From: Benincasa hispida
Lineage: Eukaryota; Streptophyta; Magnoliopsida; Cucurbitales; Cucurbitaceae
Reading direction: 5' to 3'
DNA length: 64,000 nucleotides
NCBI RefSeq assembly: GCF_009727055.1
Contig: NC_052350.1
Location: 43,734,772 to 43,798,771, forward strand
Part shown: in pieces, positions 11,309 through 23,779 of the stretch
Layout of the letters: every line of letters starts with the position of its first letter
Position numbering within the stretch: position 1 is the stretch's first letter
Notes under the pieces: model-generated
Databases searched by the model: none
Seen by the model: the letters and a program-made list of their open reading frames with translations, nothing else
What the model was told of the DNA's origin: nothing
Translations under genes and position numbers: made by a program

Positions 11309-14088
11309 CAGGCATGTGGAGATGAATTAGAGATTAAATTGTTTGTGATTCATGAATATTGAGTTTACTGATTGTGATGTTGCTTCTTAGATGGCTTACA
11401 GCTCCTTTTGAAGATGACATATCAGCTTACTTTGCTGCTCACAGGGCCCTATAATGCCTCTCCCACAGCTAATTTGAGTAATTTTGTGGTATCAGGTAAA
11501 CATTTTTGTATTTCTTGTGTTTTGCTCCTCATTTAATACCACTCTACCTTAGTACTACTTTCCTTTTAATAGAACTTTAGTTAATAACCACAGTGGACTT
11601 TTTATTTACTTTTTTTTTTAATTTTATTACTTGAGATATTGTTGAATGTAAATAGAATCTTTGTGTAGCCTATTGTTTGGTTTGCAGCTTTTATATAGTT
11701 ATCACTAAATGTGGAAGGTGCTGCAAGTCTAAGCTTATCTCAATCCACTAATGTAAATAGAACCTTGCATTGAGTCAAATAGTGATGAGAAAGAGATTTG
11801 AAAATATAATTCTAAGATTTTTTACTCCTTTTTTTTTTTTTGTTTTATATCTATGAATGTTCGGGGTCACTTTACGTGCACTCCGCTAATCTCTTGGGAC
11901 AACTCACCTAATCCTACTATATTTACGTGTCAGAAATTCGTGGAGAATCTTAGGTTGGTGGTCACTATGGATTGAACTCATTCCCTCTAAACCTTTGTAA
12001 AAAAAACCCAAGTTGTTTATTTATCATTAGGTCATTCCATGATGGTTTAGTTCAAAATTCTACTTCTTTTGTATTTGGTAGCTTACAAATTTGACGACTA
12101 CATTTTTATCTTTGTCTTTCCATTTGTTGGTATTTGAGCTCTTAAAACTTTAATAGCCATCTGCTGAGTTTTATTAGATTTCATATTGAGTCGTTCCATT
12201 CTTACATTGACCAAATAGTAGTCATTACTAATATATACATGCTTGCTTGATAAGTGATTTTTTTTTTTTTTTTAAAAAAAAGAAGATAATTGTAGGGAAA
12301 TTTTTTGAAACAATGAGAATATTTTAACAAAGGCTTTTTATTTTATTTTATTTTTCTAGTTATGAAAAATTATTTTACTATATTTATAAATATTTTTAAC
12401 AGTTTTGTCATTTAAAATAATTTTCTTAATGAGTACTCAGATTTAAAATTATGTTGACGTTAAATTCTAGTATATCATTATCAAATGTTTCAACTATAAT
12501 ATGAAAAAAAAAAAAATTTCCCTCCTTATTATGACACAACCCCCACTTTGTATTTCTATTTAATGGAGGAGTCAAGAAAAAACATCCTTCAAATAAATTG
12601 ACTTGAAAAGCTTGAATAAAGTATATTTTCATACTTGAACAAAAACTTCCATCTTTGCATTGTTACATTGAAGGATAAATCAAATCCAAGTAAAATTGAA
12701 TTGGTCCAAAGAAAATGAACTATGCATGATTTGATTAAACAAAATAACTTGTAATTATTCTCACACTAATAAATACAAATGTCAATTTTATCAAATCAAC
12801 CTAGCATTACATTCTTGATTAGTGTATTCATTAACCATAAAGTAAAAATATTTATTATGTAATTATAATCTATGGGAGATTTTAGGTATCATTTTAATTT
12901 AGTTGCATACCATTCTTTCCATTCATTTGACTTTTGTAGCCTTCTGATTGCAACCTTTTCTCTTTTATTGACTATTAAACCACACTTCTTGAAATATAGC
13001 TAGCCACAACCAAAATTCCCCAAGTAGAAACAAAATAAATTTAGATATTTCAAAATTTACTTAAATTTAAAAATACAAATTATTTTATAATTTATATATC
13101 TTTTAGTTCAGATGGGATACGAGTTTTAAAAAGAAAGGACATATTAATTATTATTAATTATGCTCATGGTGGTGACTATATATATATATATATTTTAATA
13201 TAATTACTACGAGAAATAAGATTCAAACTTGCAAGAAGAGAGGAAGATCATGTCAATTATAGTTAAGTTAATCTCATTTTGGCACGGTGGCAACTACTTT
13301 ATAATTTAGGCAACTTAAAAATCTACATGTTATTGATGTTGGTAGTCTTAATAGTGACAACACACCAACATTGACCTTTTAGTAAAACTAATTACTTCAA
13401 ATTACTTTTAATAACCATTTAGGTTTTTAAAATTAAATTTATAAACACTCATTTCATCCATAAGTTTCTATGTTTTGTTATCCACATTCTACTTATGTTT
13501 TCAAAAATCAAGTTGTTGGCGCTCGAATCTCATTTGCGTTAGGCTTCGTTGCAGGCCTTTAGTGGGTTTAACCCCTGACCCACTTCCCTTTAGATACTCC
13601 GAGTTAACATTATGTATAAGATCTTCACATCGGTGTGGTATTAGACCTACAATATTCTGATACTTAAGTTAGTTCAAGGTGTGGCTAATTTAACTAATAA
13701 GCATAAAAGAAGTAAGGTCGAGCTTCTCCTTTGAAGATTACTTACCCTCCCATATGAGGTAGTCACATAGGGCTATTTATAAATCTTTCCTCTAACATGG
13801 CAATGGTGTTAGGAAAGTTTCTGGCGCTTGAGGTTGTAGGGTCCTAACCAGTGTTTGGTTTAGTTATTGCTCGATTAGTATATATTCATTGGTTTGATTG
13901 GTGAGTCTAAATCTCGAGTATTGACATTTATCTTTTGCCTCCTGGTATTCTTGGGCCCGATCATGACCTTTGAACATTGTCTTGAACAACCCTCAACACA
14001 AATATAAATATCTAGACTAAAAAACTAAAAATGAAATTGAATCAACATCTAAAGAATTTTATAGAATTTTGTTGCTTTAAATTTCGTT

Positions 14089-14207
14089 TAGGACATATTC
14101 AAGAGTTCTTGAGCCAATTTGGATTTCATTAGTGAGATGGAGAGAGTCATAAGGTGACTTTGGGTAATGAAATCCAAATTGGCTCACAGAATTTTCAAAA
14201 ATTTCCT
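14089..14207. repeat. Foldback with a perfect 21-bp stem
   Basis: The 21 bases at 14111-14131 (starting GAGCCAATTTGGATTTCATT) are the exact reverse complement of 14165-14185, with a 33-base loop. Similarity continues outward imperfectly for about 20 bases on each side (AGGACATATTC against AGGAAATTTTTG). This fits a small foldback element or a miRNA-precursor-like hairpin. Confidence 0.8.
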
Positions 14208-15732
14208 AAATGGGAAACTTATCTATACTATCTAAAAAGAGTTATGGAGGAGAAACATTTGATTTTCCATTTTGCCCCTTTTAGTTGATGATTATTGGGG
14301 TATCTTACATAATTTCACAATTAAATCATTAAAAAATCTAATTTTATCCATAATATGTACTCCATATTAAATAAAGGAAATTTTTTTTAAAAATCACATT
14401 TTATTTTCTAATCTCTAATTCACAAAAATTATTTTTTAAAAAAAAAAAATTATATTTTATCTTTAATAATCTCCACTTCTCTTTAAATAAAGGGAAAATC
14501 ATATTTTATTCTCTAGTCTCTTACTTACGATTTTTTTAAAAATCATATTTTATCTTCAATATTTACTTTACGTTAAATAAAGGTAAAAAGAATTAAAAAG
14601 AAATCACATTTTATGTTCTAATATCTTATGCACATTTTTTTAAAAATAAAATCACACCTGATCTCAAATAATTTCTACTTCATATTATATAAAGATATTT
14701 GTTTTTTTTTTTAAAAAAGCAAATTATGATCTGATATCTAAATTTTTCTCTATAATTTTTTTTTTGTTGTAGGTATTTTTTTAATTTCGTCAATAGCAAC
14801 ATCATTCCCAATATTTATTTTTCTTCATTAAGAAGTTTAATTTCTCTCTTTCAAGTATCTCTTCAAATCATCCAATCCAAAATAAATTTTAAAAAATAAA
14901 AATATTTGGGTTTAACTTAAAGTTTAGAATTAGGAGACTAATCAAACCATCCAATAGTTTTTTTATTAAATGAGAAAAAAAAATCTTGGTCTAAATCAAA
15001 GTTTGAAATTAATAAGATAATCAAATCATCATAAAAAAAGACTAACTAAGAAATTATTATAACAAGTTTAAAAAAATAAAAAACAAATATTTAGGTTTAA
15101 TTTAAAGTTTAAAAACAAAAGAGTAATCAAATCACCAAATAATTTTCTTTTTAAAAAAGAGAAATGATTATCACGAAATTAAAAAAATCTCAGTTAAAAT
15201 CAAAATTAAGATAAAAAAAATTAGGTGAGAGATAATTTTCACCAAATTTAAGCAAAAAGTAGTACAAAATTAAAAGGATAATCAAATAATCCAAATACAA
15301 ATTTCAAATACATTTTTTAATCAAGTGATCACAAATTTAAAAAGGTAATAATACTATTATTGTTTGTATTTTTTAATCAAATCATCCCAATTAAAATAAA
15401 ACAATTTTTTTTTTTTTACTAAAATGATAATTATCACAAATTTTTTAAAGAATAATATAAATATTTTAGTTTATATATTCTTTTATACCTGTTTAATTTA
15501 TATATTCTTTTATGATACATTTTATACTCAATTAAAATAGCAATTATTTTTCCTCATAAACTTCCAAAAATTAAAAAAATGTTTTTTCATGACTTATTTA
15601 AAATTTTATAATTAAATTATCTTTTTAAAATTTATTCAATACGTGCGACGCACATAGTATCGAACTAGCTCTTTTAAAATACTAGAGATAAAATTAAAAA
15701 AATAGGGAAATTATTTTCAATAGAAAGATCCC

Positions 15733-15814
15733 AAAAATATTTACACTTTATAGCAAAAGTTCTAAAAGTGATTTGTATTTTTGGAACTTTTTGCTATAAA
15801 GTGTAAATATTTTT
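15733..15814. repeat. Foldback with about 30-bp arms
   Basis: The arm starting AAAAATATTTACACTTTATA (15733-15762) is the reverse complement of 15784-15814 apart from one bulged base, with a 21-base loop. It looks like a MITE remnant. Confidence 0.75.
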
Positions 15815-16204
15815 AAATATATTTTTTATTTTTAAAAAGGTCCAATTAAAATATTTATATATAGAAAACTAATGATTGAGGATGATAATCAATATCTTAT
15901 GAAATGTATTCTAAATATATATTTTATGAAATGAATGTGCCAGATTAAAAAAAAATACGATAAGGAGATTAAGGATAAATTTAGGAAAGGGTGAAAATGA
16001 ACTTTTAACCCCTAAATTTATTAAAGTTATATCAATTTTCACCGTAATTTTTTAATTCTATCGAATTGCATCTTAAATTTAGATAAATAACTTAAACTTA
16101 AAAAAAAAAAAAAAAAAAAAAGAAGAGCATAAGTTTCACCTTCTAAAATTCTCACTCCAAATATCATTAAAAAAACAAAACTTTCTCCTAAACGCTTTCA
16201 ATTT

Positions 16205-16229
16205 AAAAAAAAAAAAAAACCCCTGCAGG

Positions 16230-16247
<18 letters not shown>
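16205..16247. repeat. Oligo(A)-CCTGCAGG-oligo(T) palindrome
   Basis: Fifteen A bases, CCCC, TGCA, GG and eighteen T bases form a near-perfect palindrome centred on CCTGCAGG at 16222-16229. Another A-run follows from 16248. Confidence 0.85.
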
Positions 16248-16260
<13 letters not shown>

Positions 16261-18719
16261 TTATGAATTTTGACCAAATAAATTTGTGTATTAGTCTAAC
16301 ATTTTTTTGGCAAATTTTTATTATATTGAAAATAATTATTTGTGTCAAAATCTTTTTTTATTTTTATTTTTAATTATTTATTAAGTCAAATGGAAGCGAA
16401 GACTTATTGGAACACTTATTTAGGTTTAAGATCAATTTTGATAAAATTGAAAAGAGTTTTTTTACGTAGAAAACCTGAATAATAAGCTCAAATTTCATAA
16501 ATGTGATCAAATTCCTATTTCTTTTTGTCGGAAATGACCTAATTGGTTTTTTTTAGCATTAATATTAATATTAGGATCCATTTACTAACAAATCTCCATC
16601 GACATTTAAAAAAAGAAAAAAAAGAAAGAAAGAAAGAAAAAAAAATAAATAAAATAAAATAAAAGAGAAGCCTATTTCCCACCTCATCATTAAAAAAAAA
16701 ACTTTACAAAAATTCATATTATTTCGGTCTCTACCGCAACCTCCACTTTCTTCCTCTCTCTAATCTCTCTCGAAGATTATTTAGGGGTCCAACATGAAAT
16801 AATATATCTCCACATCCTATATTTTCTTAGTATTTGGAGGCTCATTATCCTATTTCACAGATTTTAATTGTTTGTGGACCCATTTTCGGAACGTGTTTCG
16901 TATCTCACCGTCATTTTCCTTCCGTATATTGTATATCATCTCTGTGCTCGATCATACTCTATCAGAACTCTCCACATCCTATATCATCTTAGCGCCCCAA
17001 ACAACTCCTCAATGACATAAAAAATCGCCGCCGAAATTTCCCAAACTTCTGTAAGATAGACGACGTCCATCCCCATCCGTCTGCCATAATGAAGGTGTCC
17101 TTCTTTACGATCCAAGGATCTTCGAGAAGGTCGAAATCATCTCACAATCATCAATGACTCACACATGAAAGTCACGTGAGTTATATTACATAGTATGTAT
17201 CGGTTTTATTTCTACAATTTATTTACAACTTCAAATAGGTTATTTTTTAAATAACATGAGAATGATAAAGTACGTGGAATATAGATCTCACTTTTAAATA
17301 TATGCATGTATATATATGACAAAGTATGTGAAATATATATCTCAATAAAAATGATATTAAAATTAAAATATAGAGCAACTTAAATTTATAGTTATTCTAA
17401 TATTTTTGGAATAAATCTCGTTTGTATTTTAAACAATAATATTCATATTTGAATAAATCTCTTATATATACATATTAAACGAAACAAAGATGAACATGAA
17501 TTTTTTTAACCATAATTCTGTATTAATGCAATTCATCGAATTTGGGGATTCAAAATTTTGAGTCAAATTTGAAATCTGTAAAAAAAAAATGTAATTAATT
17601 GGACAAATTTGTAATTAAATGTGAAAAATATCCTTCAAAAATGAAAACTGCCAAAGGAATGATATTACACCCAATCTTGTATTAATTGAATATAAACTAA
17701 ATTTAATAGATGCAAATTTAAAAAGTAAAAAATCGGATCGATTAGAATATGGGAACAAAATAATATAACAATTTTTCAAAAAGTAAAATAAAAGGCTAAT
17801 TTATCCAAAATTATAGGTTGAAGCTCCTAATCAAATATTATGGCTCATTTAGTAATTATTCGATCATCGAGTAACCACTTAGTTTTTGTTTTTAAAAATT
17901 AAGTCAACTTCATCCACATTTTTTTTATAATGATTTGTATATTTCTTAAATACAATGCTTGAAATCTTATCCAAATTTTAGTAACAAAAATAATTTTTTA
18001 AAAATTTAATTTCTCAAAATTTGGCTTGGTTCTATTGGGGAAAAGTGGATAACAAAAAGAAAGAAATTTGAGGTGGAAGTAATGTCCATAGACTTAATTT
18101 TAAAAAACAAAAAAAAAATAAAATAAAATGGTTGCCAAACGTGAACTTTACTTTTTGTTTTTTTTGAAAATTAACTATATTTTTCTTCATTTTTTACAAT
18201 AATTTATATTTTTCATAATTACAATGGTTATATTCTTAACTAAATTCAAAAAAACAAAAACAAGTTTTTAATAACTATTTCTTTTTAGTTAGCAAATTGT
18301 TTTTTGAACCTTCACTAAAAAGTAGATAAAATTTGAAAGTAAAAATAATGTTTATAGATTTAATTTAAAAAAAATATAAAAAATCAAATATTTCCAAAAG
18401 AAACCTAAAAATATTAGAATTTTAAAACATTTATGAAATGTATGATTTACAAGAGATTTTCCCAAAAAAATTCTCAATTGAAAATTAAGAACTAATGGTA
18501 AAAAGATGACAAAAAACATAGAAATCAAGTATACAACCCTTCTAGATTAACAAGTTTTTAGTTTAGTTCAACCATAGTTGCATAATTTTTTTTTAATTAA
18601 AAGAAAAATTAAAAAGATAGAAATTACACGAGAAAATTATTATACTATCGAGTTCGAGATTTGTGATTCAATTCATCATTTAATAACTACTTAAAAAAAA
18701 TAAAAAAGAAAAACTACAT

Positions 18720-19132
18720 GAGAAAAGTGGTTTCTCTTCGTCGCCATCAATCAGTAGGCACAGTTCTTCCTCCGGAGAAATTCTGTCTTCGGAAATGGAG
18801 ATGACGCATCACACATAGTTCTCTTCTCACTTTCTTCCTTCCTTCTACTTCCACTCCGCCTCTCTATTTCTCGTCCCCAATTCCGTTTCTTCCACGGTTA
18901 GGGTTTCTGAACCCCCTTTCTCTTTTCTTTCAATTTCTCCATTGCATCTTTATCTTTCACCATTTGGGTTCTGTTCCTTATCCTCGTAGATGCTTTTTTC
19001 TTTTTTCTTTTTTCTTTTTTCATTTTTCATTTCATAAACACAGGGGTTTTGCTTGGACGCGAATTTCATCTTGGAGATCGGTTTAAAACCCTTGTTTCTA
19101 AGGGTTTTTTTTTAATCGTCCCAGCAAGAGGG
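18720..19132 (+). other. Probable 5' UTR exon of the A20/AN1 gene
   Basis: A pyrimidine-rich, less AT-rich stretch (CTTCTTCC-type runs, TTAGGGTTTCTGAACC near 18898) looks like a plant 5' leader. It would end at a donor GTATGA at 19133, paired with an acceptor TTGCAG ending at 21307. A seven-codon upstream reading frame (MEMTHHT) lies at 18795-18818. The transcription start was not located. Confidence 0.45.
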
Positions 19133-21307
19133 GTATGATTTTTCTTTCTTTCTTGTTTTCTATGTGTTTGTTGTAATGTTTCTACTGATTGAAGTTGGGA
19201 TTGAATAACTTAACTCGATTGCTATGAAGATATGTGTTGTTAGATATATCACTCTTGAATTTTGATTGTTCAATACAAACTCTGTGGGTTGTTGATGGTA
19301 TACTGATCAAGACTCTTGTAGAGATGATTTGGGAAGTGTTTAATTCTTACTTGTAGACTTGGGTTGTTGAAATCATAGTTTGCATAGTGTCAAATTTTTG
19401 TTATTTAAGAGTCCATGAGTAGTTTAAAATTTGTTTGTTATTACTGTTGTTATTTTTATATCCCACGCATGTTTGAGTTTGAAGGTTGATTTGGGATGGA
19501 TAATCTGTTACTTAGAGTTTATATTTTAATTTTTTTTTTCCCGATGAGTATTGTATGGATTTATGATTTAACTCAAGGGTGTTCAAGATATGAAGACGGG
19601 AAAATTATGGCCATTTTTCTCCTAGGTGGTATCAAACTATAATATCATTGATGGAATTTGTTTTTATCTCTATAGTGATAAATTAAATTAAGGTCCATTT
19701 GTTAACCTTTTGGTTCAAAATTATGTTGGTTTTCTTACAAGCCATTTACCACAGTTTCACTTTCCTAACTAAACACTTGAATTCTTAGCCGAATTCCAAT
19801 AACAAGAACAAGTTGCTAAAAATTATTTTTTTAATTTTCAAAACTTGACTTGGTGTTTGAAAACACTCCTAGAAAGTAGGTAACAAAAAAAGAAATTGAT
19901 AGAAGTAGTGTTTTTAAGCCTAATTTTCAAAAACCACAAACTCAAAACCAGTGCTTTTTAATTCCCACGGTGCACTAAAGCACAATGGCCCTCTGGAGCC
20001 TAGGCGCAAGATGCACAACAAAGCGTGGGCTTTTTTTTTTTTTTGTGAGGTGCACTATATAAAAAAATAATATATATATATAGATGTGTATATACTCAAC
20101 AAAAACCTTGATGGAAAGAGATAAGACTTAAAGAAGAATATATAAAAGATAGATAAGGTTCAAAGTGATGAACAAACCAACTTGGGACATACCAGAATTC
20201 TGTCTTGGAGGAACAAAGGTGGCTGGCAGCAAAGAAGAAGAGAGATGAAGGCTGCTGTTTTGGAGTCTTCTGCTCTGTTTTTAGAAGAAAAAACAGAGTT
20301 GGTTGCTGGACATGTGCACTGCATCACCTTTTCTTTTTTGTTTTTAATTTTGATGAAATGCTAGTGGCGTGGAGACTTGGAGTTGAAAAAGAAGAATAGA
20401 AGAATAATAAGACATGAGGAATGGCCGAATGGAGGATGTTGTTTGGTTAAATATTCATTTCTTCCTTTGAAGAAGAATCGTAGAGGGGAGAGGTGAAGAG
20501 GAGAGATGAAGATTAAGAAGAATGCAGTATGATATTCCTGTCTTTTGAAGAAGAATCGAAGAGGAGAGGTGAGGAAGAATCTAAGAAGAGAGGTGAAGAA
20601 GAAGAATTGAAGGATAGAGGTGCGTGCCTTCTTCCATGCGTCTCGCTTCTTTGAGGCGAGCGGCATCTATGCGCCTTTTAAAACACGGCTCAAAACCAAA
20701 TGATTATCAAATGGAGCCTAAATTTCTTGATTCTTTTGGTCCTCTCTTGCTATCTTCGTTTCTGTTGTTAATGTTGGAAAGCCAATTCGTGCATAAGCAT
20801 ATTATTCCCTTTTGATGCAAAATTATGTACTTGTATCAGAATAACCTTTTAGGGCTACTTGTTCATGCTTTTCTTCTCTTCTATAATTTATGATTTTAAC
20901 CTTGTTGCAAGTTTTATTCTTCATCTAATTCCAATTTATAATTTGTATAGTTTTTTCATTTTCAGACTTGTAGCTAATGGCTTCTGTGACCTAGTAAATG
21001 AGAATAGCCTAAGATGAACTATACTTAACCTTTTTGTATACTAATTAATTGCAGTACCAGTACCTCAAACATGCACGAATAACATTCTTTGTTCACCGTC
21101 ACCTGTATAGAATAGAATTTGATATCTTCGAGCTTTCCACTTGATAGTTATCAGTAATAGTTGCTGTATTAGGTATTGTTCATGGCATCATCTTGATTCC
21201 CAGTGCAGTCTGCCTATTAAATGAAATGATGTGTAGTTTTAAACATGTGTATCTGTCTGTTTCCCACCCAAAAGGAAAAGAAACAAATTCATGTGAATGT
21301 GTTGCAG
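19133..21307 (+). other. Probable 2.2-kb leader intron of the A20/AN1 gene
   Basis: The donor is GG|GTATGATT and the acceptor is GTTGCAG|GAG, 12 bases before the start codon. The T-rich interior without coding potential fits an intron. It carries a 738-bp Mutator-type insertion (19951-20688). Leader introns are common in plant A20/AN1 stress-associated genes; the exact junctions here are inferred, not observed. Confidence 0.5.
19941..20698. mobile_element. Non-autonomous Mutator-type insertion with 10-bp target duplication
   Basis: The element body is 19951-20688, flanked on both sides by CTCAAAACCA (19941-19950 and 20689-20698). Its ends are weakly inverted: GTGCTTTTTAA on the left, CCGTGTTTTAAAA on the right when reversed. 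CTAGGCGCAAG lies near the left end, and GAGGCGAG and GCGCCTTTTAAAACAC near the right end. The interior is rich in AAGAAGAATCGAAGAGG-like repeats and encodes no transposase. A 9-11 bp duplication is the Mutator signature. Confidence 0.65.
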
Positions 21308-21319
21308 GAGATTGACAAT

Positions 21320-21838
21320 ATGGAACATGATGAGGCAAGCTGTCAAGCTCCCCCTGAGGGTCCCTTTCTGTGCATCAACAACTGTGGCTTCTTCGGAAGT
21401 GCGGCTACTATGAATATGTGTTCCAAGTGCCACAAGGATTTGATGTTGAAACAAGATCAGGCTAAACTGAGTGCTTCAACTCTTGGAAGTATCATGAATG
21501 GATCATCTAGTTCTAACCAAAATGAAACCTTTGCCACCGCCAGCGTGGATGAGCCAGTTAGTTTGATGGAGCCTAAGATCACACCAATGCAGGCATCGCC
21601 CGTGGTTGTTTCTGATGGGAGCAGTGGAGTGAAGCCAAAGGACAGGCCTAGACGATGCAACAGTTGCAACAAGCGAGTTGGATTAATGGGATTCGACTGT
21701 CGTTGCGGTAACATCTTCTGTGCTATTCATCGTTACTCTGACAAACACAATTGCCCCTTCGATTACCGCACATCTGCACAGGATGCAATTGCTAAAGCGA
21801 ACCCAATTGTGAAGGCAGAGAAGCTCGATAAGATCTAA
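21320..21838 (+). CDS. A20/AN1 zinc-finger stress-associated protein (SAP)
   Basis: Plant SAPs are small cytosolic or nuclear proteins linked to abiotic-stress tolerance; the A20 finger can bind ubiquitin. The 172-residue product has an A20 finger with Cys18, Cys22, Cys34 and Cys37 (CX3CX11CX2C). A Ser/Thr-rich linker follows (about 50-105). The AN1 finger has Cys113, Cys116, Cys127, Cys129, Cys134, His137, His143 and Cys145, the complete consensus. The C-terminal tail [18 protein letters not shown] is typical of the family. The frame is open for 25 further codons upstream, but a splice acceptor 12 bases before this ATG and the family's usual N-terminus favour 21320. The coding part is intronless, as is usual for SAPs. 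It is convergent with the PRELI-domain gene downstream. Both fingers look intact. Confidence 0.95.
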   Translation: MEHDEASCQAPPEGPFLCINNCGFFGSAATMNMCSKCHKDLMLKQDQAKLSASTLGSIMNGSSSSNQNETFATASVDEPVSLMEPKITPMQASPVVVSDGSSGVKPKDRPRRCNSCNKRVGLMGFDCRCGNIFCAIHRYSDKHNCPFDYRTSAQDAIAKANPIVKAEKLDKI

Positions 21839-22177
21839 AGCGCAAATCAGGCTAAAGGCTGGTTGGAACCCTTGTAATGTGTTGATCATTGTCATCATCA
21901 CCTAGATGATTTCTGCTTTGCTGCATGCATATCTTGTAACATGTTGTGTATTGTTATATTTGGAGGGAGGGTATGGCAAAATCGTTGCATCTCTGCAGTC
22001 TGAAGAAAATGTAGGAAGCAGTATGTCGGTTTTGGTATTTTTCTCGTTCTTACAACAGTTTAATGTTATCATCATAAGCCTGTTACGTGACTGTATTGTG
22101 TCATAAAGTGTCTTGAGGAATTCATATATGAATGCATGCTGCCCGTGTTTGATTTGTTTGTAATCCGGATCGATTCA

Positions 22178-22183
22178 AATAAA
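22178..22183 (+). terminator. Poly(A) signal of the A20/AN1 gene
   Basis: AATAAA lies 340 bases after the stop codon, following T/G-rich sequence. It is a plausible 3'-end signal, not proven. Confidence 0.4.
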
Positions 22184-23692
22184 TTGGTCTGATTAATTAG
22201 ACTAAATCCTGTCAATAATTTTCAAACGTGGAAAAAAGTACGCTAGGAGTAAAATATAATTACTAGTTCTTAATTCTCAGTTCATGATATTTGAGACTAA
22301 TGTTATATTTATACCAGAAAGAAATTCGTATGTATATATGCATACTTGATATTCTAGGGGGAAAAAAGCAATCTACTTCTACTTCATTCACATATTAATT
22401 AATTAAGTTGCATTGAGAGTTAAGAAAAAAAGATAATTGGGAGTTTAAAATGGATGGATAAATATATCCATCATGTGCTAGTTTTGTGGTAAATAGGAAG
22501 ACGATTTTGATAGACCTAAGAGGTCATAAGTTCTATCAATGGAAATCACCTATTTAGGATTTGATATTCTAGAGTTTCTTTGAATACCAAAATGTTAGGG
22601 TAGTTGTCTTGTAAGACTAATAATGTGGGATTGGACGGATTGTTACGTGAGATTAGTCAATGTCTGTACAAGTTGAATCGAACACTCATAGGTACCAAAA
22701 AGAAAGAAAGAGATATTTCATGTTGGTTTATTTTTGTTCTTGTTAATTTTTTAATTTCTAAATATTCAAAGTCTATTTGAATCCTTAATTTGTGTTAGTT
22801 GGAACCAACAATGAATATAGACTAAAATCATAGTCTTTTGTAGGTCTAATGTAAACATTTTAGTTTGGTATTTGATTTTTTATTTTTAAAAATGAAATTT
22901 ATAAATATTACTTTCACATGTATTTTGTTATCCACTTTTTATTAGTAATCTTAAAAACCAAGTCAAGTTTAAAAATTAAAGAATAATTTGATTAGAAGTT
23001 CAGTTGAAAAATTGAGAAACAAGAAAAAAAAATTAAAAAATCGAAAATCTAAAAATGAAATTATTATCGGATATGTAGCTTTAAAACTTCAGTTATAATG
23101 GTTTTGATAATTCCTTCTCAGCCATCCCTCAAATACTAAAATAAAAAAGAGTATTCATGCAAAATTTGAAAGACAACCAAAACACTTAAAAGGACTAGCA
23201 TTATGTATACTTAATAATTCAAGCAAGGAAGTTTTTTTCCCCCTGAAAAAAATTAAAATACAAAACACTTACACACCATTTAAACTTATTTCAACCATTC
23301 ATCCTCCTTTACTAATCTTAACCAACAAATTCACCATTCATGAAAGCACAATTTTGTTTTACAAAAGTGAGCAATTTTTCAAGATGGATTTTCAGCAGCT
23401 CAAAATTTTCCTTTTTCTTTGTTTCCACACAAGGAACAACAACAGCAGAATAGCATGGCTAAATGCTGCCAGAGAGCACCTAACAGAAACATTACACATT
23501 CTGTAAGCATATTTATGAGAAGTTCTGATAAAAATCAAAGGCCATTTTACAAACAATCAACTAAAGCTAGGAAGGCATTCCATAGCCAAAAATACAGATG
23601 TCAGGAAAATGCAATGGGACATGATGCTCTATAATTCAAATCTCATCTTATCAAAATTTGGGGAGTATCCTAAGTTTCTCCATGAGAATTAT
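22184..23692. other. Intergenic DNA between two convergent genes
   Basis: AT-rich DNA without a recognisable gene. It must hold the 3' ends of both neighbours. Confidence 0.5.
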
Positions 23693-23698
23693 TTTATT
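23693..23698 (-). terminator. Possible poly(A) signal of the PRELI-domain gene
   Basis: AATAAA on the minus strand, 82 bases past the stop at 23780. Other A-rich signals lie further downstream, so the true 3' end may be nearer 23400. Confidence 0.35.
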
Positions 23699-23779
23699 AA
23701 AAACAGCTCTGGTCTCTGGAAATAGCACACTTCACCCATCCTTTCGAACCAGTACATAATTAGCGAGAGGAAGTAACAG

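Larger units (their letters stand above)
11310..18700. other. Long AT-rich intergenic region
   Basis: No gene is recognisable in about 7.4 kb. Homopolymer A and T runs are frequent. A less AT-rich patch at 13490-13990 shows no recognisable protein. Three foldbacks are listed separately (14089-14207, 15733-15814, 16205-16247). The decayed, low-complexity character suggests old transposon remains. Confidence 0.5.

Noticed and set aside
20182..20815. Several short frames within the A20/AN1 leader intron
   Set aside because: They lie in the Mutator-type insertion's AAGAAGAATCG repeats and encode low-complexity residues.
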